Shown here piece after piece: positions 18,998 through 28,162 of a stretch of DNA of 64,000 bases. The notes under the pieces are model-generated. The model was given only the letters and a program-made list of their open reading frames with translations, ran no database searches and had not been told where the DNA came from. Source of the DNA: Paenibacillus physcomitrellae (GTDB lineage: Bacteria; Bacillota; Bacilli; Paenibacillales; Paenibacillaceae); the NCBI RefSeq assembly GCF_002240225.1, contig NZ_CP022584.1:3872094-3936093 (forward strand). Direction: 5' to 3'. A program made the translations under genes and the position numbers. The number at the start of each line of letters is the position of its first letter. Position 1 is the first letter of the stretch.

Positions 18998-19608
18998 TGT
19001 TTCGGGTTGCGGTTTTTGCGTCCGGCCAGGGCAGCAATTTTCAGGCTTTGGCTGATGCTGCTGCGGCGGGACGGCTTGGCGGAGCGACGGTAGATCTGCT
19101 GGTGTGCGACAAACCGGAAGCGCCCGTCGTCAAACGGGCCGAAGCCGCTGGCGTGGACACCTTTGTTTTTCGTCCGAAGGAATATGACAGCCGTGAAGCT
19201 TACGAAACGGAGATTAAAGCGGAGCTTGAGAGCCGCGGTATTGATCTGATCGTGCTCGCCGGTTACATGCGGTTGATCACCCCGGTCCTGGTGGAGTCCT
19301 ATTCAGGCCGGATGGTGAATATCCATCCTTCGCTGCTGCCGGCTTTTGCCGGAAAGGACGCTATTGGTCAAGCCCTCGATTATGGGGTGAAGCTTACCGG
19401 CATTACAGTGCATTTGGTCGACGGAGGCATGGATACCGGAGCGGTAGTGGCCCAGCAGGCCGTTGAAATTACGGCTGAAGACAGCCGCGAATCGTTGGAA
19501 GCGAAGATCCATGCGGCAGAAACGAAGCTTTATCCGGAAGTGGTGGCCGCTTTTGCCGAAGGGCGCGTAACGGTAGAGGGACGAAAGGTGACCCTTGTCG
19601 GACGGTGA
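18997..19608 (+). CDS. purN: Phosphoribosylglycinamide formyltransferase
   Basis: This 203-aa folate-dependent GAR transformylase starts FRVAVFASGQGSNFQAL (substrate phosphate loop). It holds the catalytic Asn-His pair in MVNIHPSLLPAF and the catalytic Asp in HLVDGGMDTGAVV. The ATG overlaps the purM TAA by one base. It is followed by a 405-nt gap before purH. Confidence 0.97.
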   Translation: MFRVAVFASGQGSNFQALADAAAAGRLGGATVDLLVCDKPEAPVVKRAEAAGVDTFVFRPKEYDSREAYETEIKAELESRGIDLIVLAGYMRLITPVLVESYSGRMVNIHPSLLPAFAGKDAIGQALDYGVKLTGITVHLVDGGMDTGAVVAQQAVEITAEDSRESLEAKIHAAETKLYPEVVAAFAEGRVTVEGRKVTLVGR

Positions 19609-19826
19609 TAAGGCAAATTGGTTATTGGTATTGTCCAAGAAAATGGGAAAAACGCCCACTTTGACGAATGGGGTTTCTTGAAAGGGACAATTCGATATTT
19701 CCCGAGAAATATTTGCTAATTTTCTGGAATAGAGCGCTTGCTGTCAGGCGGCTCCAGACGCCGTCGATTGCTGAAAACAAGCCAGATTATGCAAGGGCGG
19801 GAAGCCGGAGCCCTAGACTGGCGGAG

Positions 19827-19911
19827 TATAGGAAGTATAGGAAGTATAGGGAGTACAGGCTTTTACAAGGGTTTAATGGGTTCAGTGAGTTCAATGAGTT
19901 CAATGGGTACA
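19827..19911 (+). repeat. Short 9-nt tandem repeats in the purN-purH gap
   Basis: Two adjacent blocks occur. The first is GTATAGGAA-like units (three copies, about 19827-19858). The second is GAGTTCAAT-like units (four degenerate copies, about 19873-19905). They fall in non-coding sequence; the rest of 19609-20013 shows no supported gene. Confidence 0.7.
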
Positions 19912-20013
19912 TCTGTGCATCTATGCATTTGATAAATCTTGCAAAATGGCGGGCGAAGCGAATCTGTTTGCAGTTTGGTTCCGTTCCCATTAAAACTAAG
20001 GAGGTTGTTTCTT

Positions 20014-21561
20014 TTGAGTATCAAACGTGCGCTGGTCAGCGTGTCTGATAAAGCGGGTATTGTGGAGTTTTGCCGCGAGTTGTCCAATCTGGGCGTGGAA
20101 ATCATTTCGACAGGCGGTACAAAAAATCTGCTGGCCAAAGAAGGCGTTCCAGTCATCGGCATTTCCGAGGTGACCGGGTTCCCTGAAATTTTGGACGGTC
20201 GCGTCAAGACGCTTCACCCTGCCGTTCACAGCGGTTTGCTGGCTGTGCGCGACAGCGCGGAGCATCAGGCTCAAATGAAAGAACTTGGTCTCGATTACAT
20301 CGATCTGGTTGTCGTGAACCTGTATCCGTTCCAGGAAACGATCGCCAAACCGAATGTCGAATATGAAGACGCCATTGAAAATATCGACATCGGCGGGCCA
20401 ACCATGCTGCGTTCCGCCGCCAAAAACCACGCTTTCGTCAGCGTTGTCGTCGATTCCGCCGATTATCCGGCCGTCCTGAACGAAATCAAAATCAAAGGCG
20501 ACACTTCTTTGGAAACGCGCAAACGCCTTGCAGCCAAAGTATTTCGTCATACCGCTTCTTACGATGCGCTGATCTCCGACTATTTGTCGAATGTAACCGG
20601 CGACCCGCTGCCTGAACGTTTTACGGTGACTTACGAGAAAATCCAGGACTTGCGCTATGGGGAGAACCCGCACCAGAAAGCCGCTTTTTACAAAAAACCT
20701 CTTGCTGCAGCCGACACGTTGACCACGGCGAAGCAGCTGCACGGCAAAGAGCTTTCTTATAACAACATCAATGACGCCAACGCGGCTCTGCAAATCGTCA
20801 AAGAGTTCGAAGAACCTGCCGTTGTGGCGGTCAAACATATGAACCCTTGCGGCGTCGGCATCGGCGGCAGCGTGCTGGAAGCTTACAAAAAAGCTTACGC
20901 GGCTGATCCGACTTCGATCTTTGGCGGCATTGTGGCGGCCAACCGGATCATTGACGGGGATACAGCTTTGCTGCTCAAGGAAATTTTCCTTGAAATCATT
21001 CTGGCGCCTGGATTTACGAAGGAAGCGCTGGAGATTTTGACCCAGAAGAAAAACATCCGCCTGCTTGAAGTAGGTTCGCTGAAATCCGGTGAAAACCGCG
21101 AAAAAAGCTTCACGATTACGACCATCGACGGCGGCATGATCGTTCAAGAGAGCGACGTCCATTCGATGAGCACAGACGACCTGCAGGTCGTTACCGACCG
21201 CAAACCTACCGAAGAAGAGCTGAAGCAGCTGCTGTTCGGCTGGAAAGTAGTCAAACACGTGAAATCCAACGCGATCGTACTGGCGAATGACAGCATGACC
21301 GTCGGCGTAGGCGCAGGACAGATGAACCGCGTAGGCGCAGCGAAAATTGCCATCGAGCAAGCTGGAGATAAGGCTAAAGGCAGCGTTCTTGCTTCCGACG
21401 CGTTTTTTCCAATGGGGGACACGCTGGAGCTCGCCGCTAAAGCGGGCATTACGGCTGTTATTCAGCCCGGCGGCTCCATCAAAGACGAAGAGTCCATCAA
21501 AGTGGCTAACGAATACGGTATCGCGATGGTCTTCACCGGCGTGCGTCATTTTAAACATTAA
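20014..21561 (+). CDS. purH: Bifunctional AICAR transformylase/IMP cyclohydrolase
   Basis: This 515-aa PurH carries out the last two steps to IMP. The N-terminal MGS-like cyclohydrolase domain shows [21 protein letters not shown] (quoted in part) and [14 protein letters not shown]. The C-terminal AICAR transformylase contains the conserved KHMNPCGVG and the catalytic Lys-His segment. The start is TTG at 20014, 9 nt after AAGGAGG (19998-20004), giving the family start [14 protein letters not shown]. The frame is open back to 19939, but without a start signal. Confidence 0.96.
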   Translation: MSIKRALVSVSDKAGIVEFCRELSNLGVEIISTGGTKNLLAKEGVPVIGISEVTGFPEILDGRVKTLHPAVHSGLLAVRDSAEHQAQMKELGLDYIDLVVVNLYPFQETIAKPNVEYEDAIENIDIGGPTMLRSAAKNHAFVSVVVDSADYPAVLNEIKIKGDTSLETRKRLAAKVFRHTASYDALISDYLSNVTGDPLPERFTVTYEKIQDLRYGENPHQKAAFYKKPLAAADTLTTAKQLHGKELSYNNINDANAALQIVKEFEEPAVVAVKHMNPCGVGIGGSVLEAYKKAYAADPTSIFGGIVAANRIIDGDTALLLKEIFLEIILAPGFTKEALEILTQKKNIRLLEVGSLKSGENREKSFTITTIDGGMIVQESDVHSMSTDDLQVVTDRKPTEEELKQLLFGWKVVKHVKSNAIVLANDSMTVGVGAGQMNRVGAAKIAIEQAGDKAKGSVLASDAFFPMGDTLELAAKAGITAVIQPGGSIKDEESIKVANEYGIAMVFTGVRHFKH

Positions 21562-21669
21562 GATATCGCGGAGTGTGGAGCGCTAATTTTGCAACAGCAG
21601 CATCACTGATCTTTGCAACAGCTAACAGCAAGGCACAAGTCCCACTGCAGCTTTTCGAAAAAAATGACT

Positions 21670-21697
21670 AATAAGGCCCGCCCATGCGGGCCTTATT
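21670..21697 (+). terminator. Strong hairpin between purH and purD
   Basis: AATAAGGCCCGC and GCGGGCCTTATT form a perfect 12-bp stem with a 4-nt CCAT loop, followed by TTAAAA rather than a clean T-run. It lies in the middle of the operon, 137 nt before purD. It could act as a partial terminator or an mRNA-stability element that lowers purD expression. Confidence 0.6.
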
Positions 21698-21833
21698 TAA
21701 AATCACGGAACGTATGGAAGCCGTTGAACGATCGAACTTTTGCGCAATCTATCGGTTTTAAAGAATCTAACTTTGAGCAATTGAGCTTTATACATTTTCT
21801 TGAACTTTAAAGGACCATAGGAGGTTTATGTCG

Positions 21834-23105
21834 ATGGATATTTTGGTCGTTGGCGGCGGGGGCCGCGAACATGCGATTTGCTGGGCTTTGTCGAAAAGCC
21901 CGAAAGCGGACAAGATCTACTGCGCGCCGGGCAATGCAGGCATCGGGCAAATCGCGGAGCTGGCACCGATTCAGGTAAACGAGTTTGAGCGGCTGACGGC
22001 TTTTGCCGAGGAAAAAAGGGTCGGCTTGGTAGTGATCGGGCCGGATGATCCGCTGGCGGAAGGGATCGTGGACGTTTTTGAAGCCAAAAACATTCCGGTA
22101 TACGGACCGCGCAAAAACGCCGCGCATATCGAAGGCAGCAAAACCTTCATGAAGGACCTGCTCAAGAAATATAACATTCCCACGGCGGCTTACGAAAAAT
22201 TTGACAATTACGAGGCCGCTTTGGCTTACCTGCGTTCCCGGCCGGTGCCGATCGTCATCAAGGCGGATGGCCTTGCGGCGGGTAAAGGGGTTACGGTTGC
22301 TTTTACACGCGAGGAAGCGGAGCAGGCGCTTGCGGATATTATGGTGGACAAGGTGTTCGGCAGCTCCGGCAGCCAGGTGGTGATCGAGGAGTTTATGGAA
22401 GGCCAGGAAATGTCGATATTGGCCTTCGTGGACGGGGAAACCGTCCGGCCGATGGCAGCCGCCCAGGACCACAAGCAGGTCTTCGACGGCGACAAAGGGC
22501 CGAATACCGGGGGGATGGGGACTTACTCCCCGCTGCCGCATATCGACAACGCCATTATTGAAGAAGCGGTTGAGACGATCATCAAACCGACCGCCAAAGC
22601 GATGGTTTCGGAAGGCCGGTCTTTCCGCGGCGTTTTGTTCGCCGGTCTGATGATTACGCCGGGCGGCGAACCGAAGACGGTCGAGTTTAACGCCCGGTTC
22701 GGCGACCCGGAAACCCAGGTCGTGCTGCCACGCCTGAAAAGCGACCTGCTCGATATTTTCCTGGCTTCGCTGAACGGTACGCTTGACCAAGTCGAAATCG
22801 AGTGGAGCGAAGAGGCGGCGGTCTGCGTCGTGCAGGCTTCGCCGGGGTATCCGGCTTCTTATCCGAAAGGCCTGGTCATTTCGGGGCTGGATACGGTCTC
22901 CGAAGCCGAGGCTTTGGTGTTCCATGCGGGTACTTCGAGGAACGAATCCGGAGAATGGCTGACAAGCGGCGGCCGCGTGCTGGGCGTCGTAGGCCGCGGC
23001 CGCGACATTGCCGCCGCCAGGGAGCAGGCTTACAAAGCTGCGGAAAAGATCCAATTCGAAGGCAAACATCAACGTTCCGACATTGCGGCTAAAGCTTTGG
23101 TTTAA
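21834..23105 (+). CDS. purD: Phosphoribosylamine-glycine ligase
   Basis: This 423-aa ATP-grasp enzyme joins phosphoribosylamine and glycine (GAR synthetase). The start of the fold, MDILVVGGGGREHAICWALSK, is followed by VKADGLAAGKGVTVAFTREEA, GPNTGGMGTYSP and EFNARFGDPETQVVLPRL. ATG 21834 is preferred because AGGAGG (21819-21824) is 9 nt upstream and it aligns with the family start; ATG 21828 is only 3 nt from that site. It is the last gene of the operon. Confidence 0.96.
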   Translation: MDILVVGGGGREHAICWALSKSPKADKIYCAPGNAGIGQIAELAPIQVNEFERLTAFAEEKRVGLVVIGPDDPLAEGIVDVFEAKNIPVYGPRKNAAHIEGSKTFMKDLLKKYNIPTAAYEKFDNYEAALAYLRSRPVPIVIKADGLAAGKGVTVAFTREEAEQALADIMVDKVFGSSGSQVVIEEFMEGQEMSILAFVDGETVRPMAAAQDHKQVFDGDKGPNTGGMGTYSPLPHIDNAIIEEAVETIIKPTAKAMVSEGRSFRGVLFAGLMITPGGEPKTVEFNARFGDPETQVVLPRLKSDLLDIFLASLNGTLDQVEIEWSEEAAVCVVQASPGYPASYPKGLVISGLDTVSEAEALVFHAGTSRNESGEWLTSGGRVLGVVGRGRDIAAAREQAYKAAEKIQFEGKHQRSDIAAKALV

Positions 23106-23125
23106 GCTGTTGAAATAAATACAGA

Positions 23126-23175
23126 AGCCGCCGGCAGTCTGATTGATCAGACCGCCGGCGGCTGTTCATTTTTCA
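23126..23175 (+). terminator. pur operon terminator
   Basis: AGCCGCCGGC and GCCGGCGGCT form a long GC-rich stem (with inner GTCTG/CAGAC), followed by GTTCATTTTT. It lies between convergent genes and may act both ways. Confidence 0.9.
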
Positions 23176-23185
23176 TAGGCTTGGA

Positions 23186-23767
23186 TTATTCCTTGGAGGT
23201 GTCTTCTTTCTCTACTGCATCTTCTTTAATTAAGGAGAGAAATAGTTCATGATAATAAACATTTTCGCCTTTGCGGCGGGAGACGTACGGCTGAATTAAA
23301 GCTTCAAAGTCCCTCATGAGCTGGGCCGCTTCCTCTTCGGTCAGGTAGACGGTGTTGTGGGTCAGCTGACCGGATGCTTTTTTGGTGCCGTCAATGCTGT
23401 CCAGAAATTTGCGTTTGTTCATCTCGTACATTTCGTTGATCAGCTTCTGTGTTTCGGACAGATAAACCTGATTTAAAGCAGGTTCAATATCCTTATGCTT
23501 TAAGCGGATTTCTCCTTGAAAGGCTTCGTAGTATTTGGCGATAATGCCGTTGATCTCACGGGTTTCCACGACCGTCAGGAGTCCGATATTCTCCATTTTC
23601 TTGACATGATAATAGACCTTGGAGGGCACTTCGCCCATGGCATCGGCAACTTCCTTGGCTGTGGAAGGCCGACCGAGCTTGTTAAAGGTATGAAATATTT
23701 TGAGCCGGTAGGGATCGGAATAAACCTTGATCTCCTCCGGTGTTTTTAATTCCAGGGACTTCCTCAT
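23186..23767 (-). CDS. ArsR-like winged-helix transcriptional regulator
   Basis: This 193-aa protein has an N-terminal winged-helix domain: VYSDPYRLKIFHTF, then PSTAKEVADAMGEVPSKVYYHVKKMENIGLL (a recognition helix of the HTH_20/ArsR type). A C-terminal half rich in charged helices probably dimerises or senses. ATG 23767 is chosen since AGGTG lies 7 nt upstream; the earlier ATG at 23782 lies at that ribosome binding site. It is downstream of, and codirectional with, the MFS gene but has its own promoter. Control of that exporter is a reasonable inference. Confidence 0.8.
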   Translation of the reverse strand: MRKSLELKTPEEIKVYSDPYRLKIFHTFNKLGRPSTAKEVADAMGEVPSKVYYHVKKMENIGLLTVVETREINGIIAKYYEAFQGEIRLKHKDIEPALNQVYLSETQKLINEMYEMNKRKFLDSIDGTKKASGQLTHNTVYLTEEEAAQLMRDFEALIQPYVSRRKGENVYYHELFLSLIKEDAVEKEDTSKE

Positions 23768-23835
23768 CTCGCAGCACCTCATATTCGCTTTCGCCGCCCA
23801 TCCAAATGCAGCGATCCCGGTTTGTCATTCTTTTC

Positions 23836-23864
23836 ATTATATCGGAGGGGAGGGAGGAATACAA
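23836..23864 (-). promoter_or_regulatory. Promoter of the ArsR-like regulator
   Basis: Read on the minus strand, TTGTAT (23864-23859) and TATAAT (23841-23836) are separated by 17 nt, about 70 nt before the regulator start. Confidence 0.55.
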
Positions 23865-23923
23865 AGGAAAACAGGAGAGAGAAGGACTGCTTAGGCCCTC
23901 CCCGATTTAAACTTTCTCATCTG

Positions 23924-25291
23924 CTAAATCCGCCGAAACGCCTTATTAGGCAGCAGACAAAGCGCAACCACGACTATCATAATCCCCATGGCCGCATACA
24001 GCATGGGCACGGGAATGAAATCGGCGGCAAAGCCGCTTAAGGTGGCGCCAAGCGGCATGGCGCTTAAAGCAACCATACTGATTAAAGCCGAAATGCGGCC
24101 CAGAATTGCTCCGGGGGTGACCTCCATGACGTAGGAGCGGAGCGGGACGGAAGCCATGCTGACGGAGACGCCGAGCAAAGCCATCAGCAGGGCGGCGAGA
24201 CCCCAAGCCAACTGACTGTGCAGCATAGGTGGGAATGAGAGCAGGGCCATGCTGCAGCCGAGCAGCAGGAAGGAGGTGAGGATCAGCGTGCTTTTTCGAA
24301 AATGGTCTCCCCACTTAGCCAAGCAAAGCCCGGATAAGATCATGCCGCAGGTTAAGCTGACGCCGAGGACGCTCAGCATGCCTGCATCCGCGTGCAGATG
24401 CTCCTTAACATATACGGTCTGGAGCACGTTGATCGGCGCCAAACCGAAGTTGACGATGCCGGCCAGCAGGATGGACGTGAAGATGAACAAATTGCCTCTT
24501 ACGTAGGCGAACCCTTCTCTCAAATCGGACACATACCTCTTGATAGCGGAGCGGGCACGAGAAGGCTGACGGGTTACGGAAGAAGTGCTTCTGTTATCAG
24601 GAACAGAGGGACTAGAGGGAATTGGTTCATCAGCGGGTAAAGCTGAATGGGTTGAATGGGCCGAACGGACAAAACCGAGCAGTAAACCCGACAGCAGGAA
24701 GGTGGCGGCGTCCACCCACAAGGCACCCGTACTCCCGAAGAAGGCGATGATCCCGCCGGCGGCGGCCAGACCGATCAGCTCTGCGCTCTGCGCGACCGAG
24801 CCGGACAAGGAGTTGCCCTTAAGCAGCTGGAATTTGCCGAGGATGGAGGGAATCCAGGCATTTTCCGCCGGGGAGGTGAAAGCTTCCAGAGACGAGATCA
24901 GCAGCGTAAATAGGAACAAATGCCAGACTTCCAACTGTCCGGTCAAATAAAGCAGGCCCGTCAGGAAAACGATCGTTCCGCGACCGTAGTCGGCGGCGAT
25001 GACGATGATTTTTTTCGGCCAGCGGTCCACAAAGACGCCTGTAAAGATACTTAGTACGATAGCAGGAAGGGTATTGACCGCAAACAGGGTGCCCATCAGG
25101 AGCTTGGAGCCGGTCAGCATGTAAACGATCCAGCTGTAGGCAATGGCGTCGACGGAATCGCCAAATCGGGAAATCGCCTTGGCGCAGAGGAGCAGAAGGA
25201 AATCTTTATTTTTGGACAAAGGGATTGCTTCAGTTGCCGGGGAAGCAGAGGATAAGGCCGGTGCAGCAGCCTGGGCGGCCCGCTCATTCAT
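23924..25291 (-). CDS. MFS transporter
   Basis: This 455-aa 12-helix major facilitator resembles the macrolide-efflux/enterobactin-exporter type. The N-terminal half shows FGDSVDAIAYSWIVYMLTGS and the loop-2 motif FVDRWPKKIIVIAADYGRG. A long charged, Ser/Pro-rich loop near the middle (about residues 208-250) separates the halves. ATG 25291 (MNERAAQAAAPALSSAS) is taken because GAGGTG lies 7 nt upstream; two earlier ATGs are not positioned on a ribosome binding site. The substrate is unknown; drug or metabolite export is likely. Confidence 0.85.
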   Translation of the reverse strand: MNERAAQAAAPALSSASPATEAIPLSKNKDFLLLLCAKAISRFGDSVDAIAYSWIVYMLTGSKLLMGTLFAVNTLPAIVLSIFTGVFVDRWPKKIIVIAADYGRGTIVFLTGLLYLTGQLEVWHLFLFTLLISSLEAFTSPAENAWIPSILGKFQLLKGNSLSGSVAQSAELIGLAAAGGIIAFFGSTGALWVDAATFLLSGLLLGFVRSAHSTHSALPADEPIPSSPSVPDNRSTSSVTRQPSRARSAIKRYVSDLREGFAYVRGNLFIFTSILLAGIVNFGLAPINVLQTVYVKEHLHADAGMLSVLGVSLTCGMILSGLCLAKWGDHFRKSTLILTSFLLLGCSMALLSFPPMLHSQLAWGLAALLMALLGVSVSMASVPLRSYVMEVTPGAILGRISALISMVALSAMPLGATLSGFAADFIPVPMLYAAMGIMIVVVALCLLPNKAFRRI

Positions 25292-25318
25292 GTTTATACA
25301 CCTCATCATTCAATTTTT

Positions 25319-25347
25319 ATTAACGTTAAAATAATTTAAACGTTAAT
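25319..25347 (-). promoter_or_regulatory. Inverted-repeat operator candidate upstream of the MFS gene
   Basis: ATTAACGTT (25319-25327) and AACGTTAAT (25339-25347) form a perfect 9-bp inverted repeat with an 11-nt AT-only spacer. A third half-site, TTTTAACG, follows at 25352. The palindromic, AT-rich form fits a dimeric winged-helix repressor, possibly the neighbouring ArsR-like protein. Confidence 0.55.
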
Positions 25348-25539
25348 CATATTTTAACGATGAGATGCAAATTTGCAATCCTTTTTTTGAAATTTGGGCG
25401 GGGTGCGGGGAGAACAGCTGTCGAACCCGATCTTTTTTCCCGGAATGTACGTAGTAAGAGGTTTATCTTATAATAAGAGTTATAGGTTTTAAGAACCATA
25501 AAATGGGAAAATGGAATGGAATGCCGAGGAGGATTCGGA

Positions 25540-26487
25540 TTGCTTAAAACGGCTGGTATTCACCATATCACGGCTTACGCGCAGGACGTTCAGTCCAGCG
25601 TTGACTTCTATGCAGGACTTCTGGGACTGCGGCTGATCAAACAAACGGTTCATTTTGAAGCCCCGGATGTTTATCATTTGTATTTCGGCAACGAATTCGG
25701 CCAGCCGGGCACGATTCTGTCTTTGTTATGCCGGGAGGATTTCCCTGCGGGCAGGCTGGGCGGAGGCCAGGTGGGCGTTATCGTATTTATGGTGCCTGCG
25801 GGCGGACTGCTGTTTTGGCGCCAAAGGTTGAAAAAGTACAAAATCGACTTCATGGAAACCCGCCGATTTGGGAGGGATTATGTCCGTTTCACCGATCTGA
25901 GCGGGATGCTGATTGATCTGGTGGAGCTTGAGGCTGGAGCCGTTCCGGCGGCTGTCCGGAGCACGGCTCAGGGTCCGATTCCAGAGGCTTATGCGATCCG
26001 CGGCATCGACGGGGTGCTGCTGTTCAGCCGCAAGCCGGATCAGACGGCGGATGTGCTGGAGCTTGTGCTTGGCCTGCTCTACAAGGGCAGTGAAGAAGGG
26101 ATAGCCCGGTATGAGACCCATGGAGGACTGGGCAGCCGGATCGATTTGAGCATCGAGCCGATTCCGGCCGGGACGGCTGGCGCTGGTGTTGTGCAGCATT
26201 TAGCCTGGTGCACCAGCGATGCCAGCGAACAGATTTTGTGGCAGGAGCAGCTGAAGGAAAGCGGGCTTGATCCGACGCCGGCGATCAACATGGAGTATTA
26301 CAAGACGGTGAGGTTCCGCGAGCCTGGCGGGATTCTTTTTCAGATGGCGACGGAGGTTCCCGGCTTTCAAACGGATGAAACGGCAGGCGAGCTGGGCCGG
26401 GAGCTGATGCTGCCAGACAAGCTGGAAATGCAGAGATCGTCCATTGAGCGAAGACTGCCGGAATTTCAACTGCGCGAGTTTAGCTAG
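25540..26487 (+). CDS. Ring-cleaving dioxygenase (VOC, MhqO/MhqA-like)
   Basis: This 315-aa protein has two vicinal-oxygen-chelate halves. The first starts with GIHHITAYAQDVQSSVDFYAGLLGLRL (quoted in part), giving the first metal His. The second contains VQHLAWCTSDASEQ with another His. A metal Glu is likely in ILFQMATEVPGF. This matches the hydroquinone/catechol-type ring-cleaving dioxygenases of Firmicutes (mhq family). TTG 25540 is 6 nt after AGGAGG (25528-25533); the frame is open to 25516 but that start lies upstream of the site. It is a single gene. The substrate is inferred as quinone or hydroquinone-like, not shown. Confidence 0.82.
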   Translation: MLKTAGIHHITAYAQDVQSSVDFYAGLLGLRLIKQTVHFEAPDVYHLYFGNEFGQPGTILSLLCREDFPAGRLGGGQVGVIVFMVPAGGLLFWRQRLKKYKIDFMETRRFGRDYVRFTDLSGMLIDLVELEAGAVPAAVRSTAQGPIPEAYAIRGIDGVLLFSRKPDQTADVLELVLGLLYKGSEEGIARYETHGGLGSRIDLSIEPIPAGTAGAGVVQHLAWCTSDASEQILWQEQLKESGLDPTPAINMEYYKTVRFREPGGILFQMATEVPGFQTDETAGELGRELMLPDKLEMQRSSIERRLPEFQLREFS

Positions 26488-26626
26488 GATAATAGGGATA
26501 ATAAGGCCATGATCGGCAAAAGAAACTTCCCCTGCTGTCCACCCGAGGTGGTACAATAGGAGTATTAAGCAAACAAGGTGCAGCAAATCGAATATATTAT
26601 CAGAAAAGCGGAGTGTGGAGACCAAG

Positions 26627-27907
26627 ATGAAACAGACAGACAAACCGAAGACCGCCTCTTCCGCGTCTGTGGGCATGGAAGATATCGTACGGGCGCATCA
26701 CGTGCTGCGCGAGGTAATCGTGCGGACCCCGCTGCAGCGGGATGCCGTCTTATCGGCGAAATACGACTGCAATGTGTATTTGAAGAGAGAGGACCTGCAA
26801 ATCGTCCGTTCTTTCAAAATCCGCGGAGCCTATAATATGATCCGGAGCTTGACTCCGGAGGAGAGCGCCCGCGGCATTGTCTGCGCTAGCGCGGGGAATC
26901 ACGCGCAGGGCTTCGCTTTTTCCTGCAATGCGCTTGGGATCCAGGGGAAAATCTACATGCCGGCTACGACGCCTAACCAGAAGGTGACTCAGGTGAAACG
27001 TTTTGGCGGGAAACATGTCGAGGTGATCCTGACGGGGGATACGTACGACGATGCTTACGAGGAATCGATGAAGGCCTGCCGCGAACAGGGCATGACGTTT
27101 ATTCACCCGTTCGATAATGAGAAAATTGTAGCCGGCAACGGGACGATCGGCATGGAGATTATGGAGGATTTGAAGCAGCCTGCCGATTTCGTGTTCGTGA
27201 CCATTGGCGGCGGCGGTTTGGTGTCCGGTGTAGGTGCTTATATGAAAATGGTTGCCCCTACCACCAAAGTGATCGGGGTTGAACCTCTTGGTGCGGCTTC
27301 GATGACGGAAGCGCTGAAGCAGGACAAGGTCGTTACGCTGGATTCGATCGACAAGTTCGTTGACGGTGCAGCGGTTAAACGGGTCGGGGATCTGAACTTT
27401 GAAATCGCCAAAACCGTGCTGGACGATGTGATCAAGGTACCGGAAGGCAAAGCCTGCACCACCATCCTGGAGCTCTACAACGAAAATGCGATCGTCGTCG
27501 AACCTGCAGGTTCGCTGCCTGTGGCAGCTCTCGACATGTACCGCGAGCAGATTAAAGGCAAGACAGTCGTCTGCGTCATTAGCGGCGGCAACAACGATAT
27601 CGACCGGATGCAGGAAATGAAGGAGCGTTCGCTGATTTATGAGGGGCTGAAGCATTATTTTATGGTCAATTTCCCTCAGCGGGCGGGAGCGCTGCGCGAA
27701 TTTCTTGCGGATATTTTGGGGCCGAATGATGACATTACGCGGTTTGAATATACGAAGAAAAACAACAAGGAAAACGGTCCGGCGCTTGTCGGCATCGAGC
27801 TGATGAACAAGGAAGACTATCTTCCGCTCATCCGCCGCATGGAAGCCAAGGGCATTCCGTATACGGAGCTGAACCGTGACCTGAATTTGTTTAACCTGCT
27901 GATTTAA
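26627..27907 (+). CDS. ilvA: Threonine deaminase (threonine ammonia-lyase)
   Basis: This 426-aa PLP enzyme converts threonine to 2-oxobutanoate at the head of isoleucine synthesis. The PLP Lys is in VRSFKIRGAYNMIRSL, the phosphate-binding loop is TIGGGGLVSGVGAY, and ASAGNHAQGFA is present. The C-terminal ACT-like regulatory region (about residues 340-426, KHYFMVNFPQRAGALREFL in part) indicates the biosynthetic, isoleucine-inhibited type. ATG 26627 has GTGGAG 6 nt upstream; a GTG at 26615 would lie inside that site. No T-box leader fits in the 140-nt upstream gap. Confidence 0.93.
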   Translation: MKQTDKPKTASSASVGMEDIVRAHHVLREVIVRTPLQRDAVLSAKYDCNVYLKREDLQIVRSFKIRGAYNMIRSLTPEESARGIVCASAGNHAQGFAFSCNALGIQGKIYMPATTPNQKVTQVKRFGGKHVEVILTGDTYDDAYEESMKACREQGMTFIHPFDNEKIVAGNGTIGMEIMEDLKQPADFVFVTIGGGGLVSGVGAYMKMVAPTTKVIGVEPLGAASMTEALKQDKVVTLDSIDKFVDGAAVKRVGDLNFEIAKTVLDDVIKVPEGKACTTILELYNENAIVVEPAGSLPVAALDMYREQIKGKTVVCVISGGNNDIDRMQEMKERSLIYEGLKHYFMVNFPQRAGALREFLADILGPNDDITRFEYTKKNNKENGPALVGIELMNKEDYLPLIRRMEAKGIPYTELNRDLNLFNLLI

Positions 27908-27971
27908 GCGGAATAGACAGGTAAATTGATAGGTGAATAGACAGGTAAATTGGAAAGAGACGAAGAAGGAC

Positions 27972-28017
27972 AGAACCAGCTGGGGGCAGTTGACCAGGCT
28001 GGAGCTGTTCTTTTTTT
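27972..28017 (+). terminator. Terminator of ilvA
   Basis: AGAACCAGCT (27972-27981) pairs with AGCTGTTCT (28003-28011), with one bulge, and ends in a seven-T run. Confidence 0.85.
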
Positions 28018-28056
28018 GCGTCCAAAGCTTTTTTCCAGAATAATCATCATTCACTC

Positions 28057-28099
28057 TTTACATGCATACATTATTAGTGTACTATTTAACTATAACACT
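28057..28099 (+). promoter_or_regulatory. Promoter and overlapping YtrA-type operator
   Basis: TTTACA (28057-28062) and TACTAT (28080-28085), 17 nt apart, form the promoter of the GntR-ABC operon. The inverted repeat AGTGT (28076-28080)/ACACT (28095-28099) overlaps the -10. Known YtrA operators in Bacillus have AGTGTA and TACACT half-sites with a 13-nt spacer; here the spacing is one base shorter. Autorepression by the first gene product is expected. Confidence 0.7.
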
Positions 28100-28162
28100 G
28101 ACACGATAATACAGAAGATGATGAAACATCATCCGGCAACGGAAGAAAGGGGCGGCGAGCAG

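Noticed and set aside
19996..21558. 520-codon minus-strand frame
   Set aside because: Antisense to purH; purH has full family conservation and a good start.
21807..23072. 421-codon minus-strand frame
   Set aside because: Antisense shadow of purD.
26488..26626. T-box leader for ilvA
   Set aside because: Too short, and no specifier loop, T-box sequence or terminator was seen.
26750..28054. 434-codon minus-strand frame
   Set aside because: Antisense shadow of ilvA, running through its terminator.
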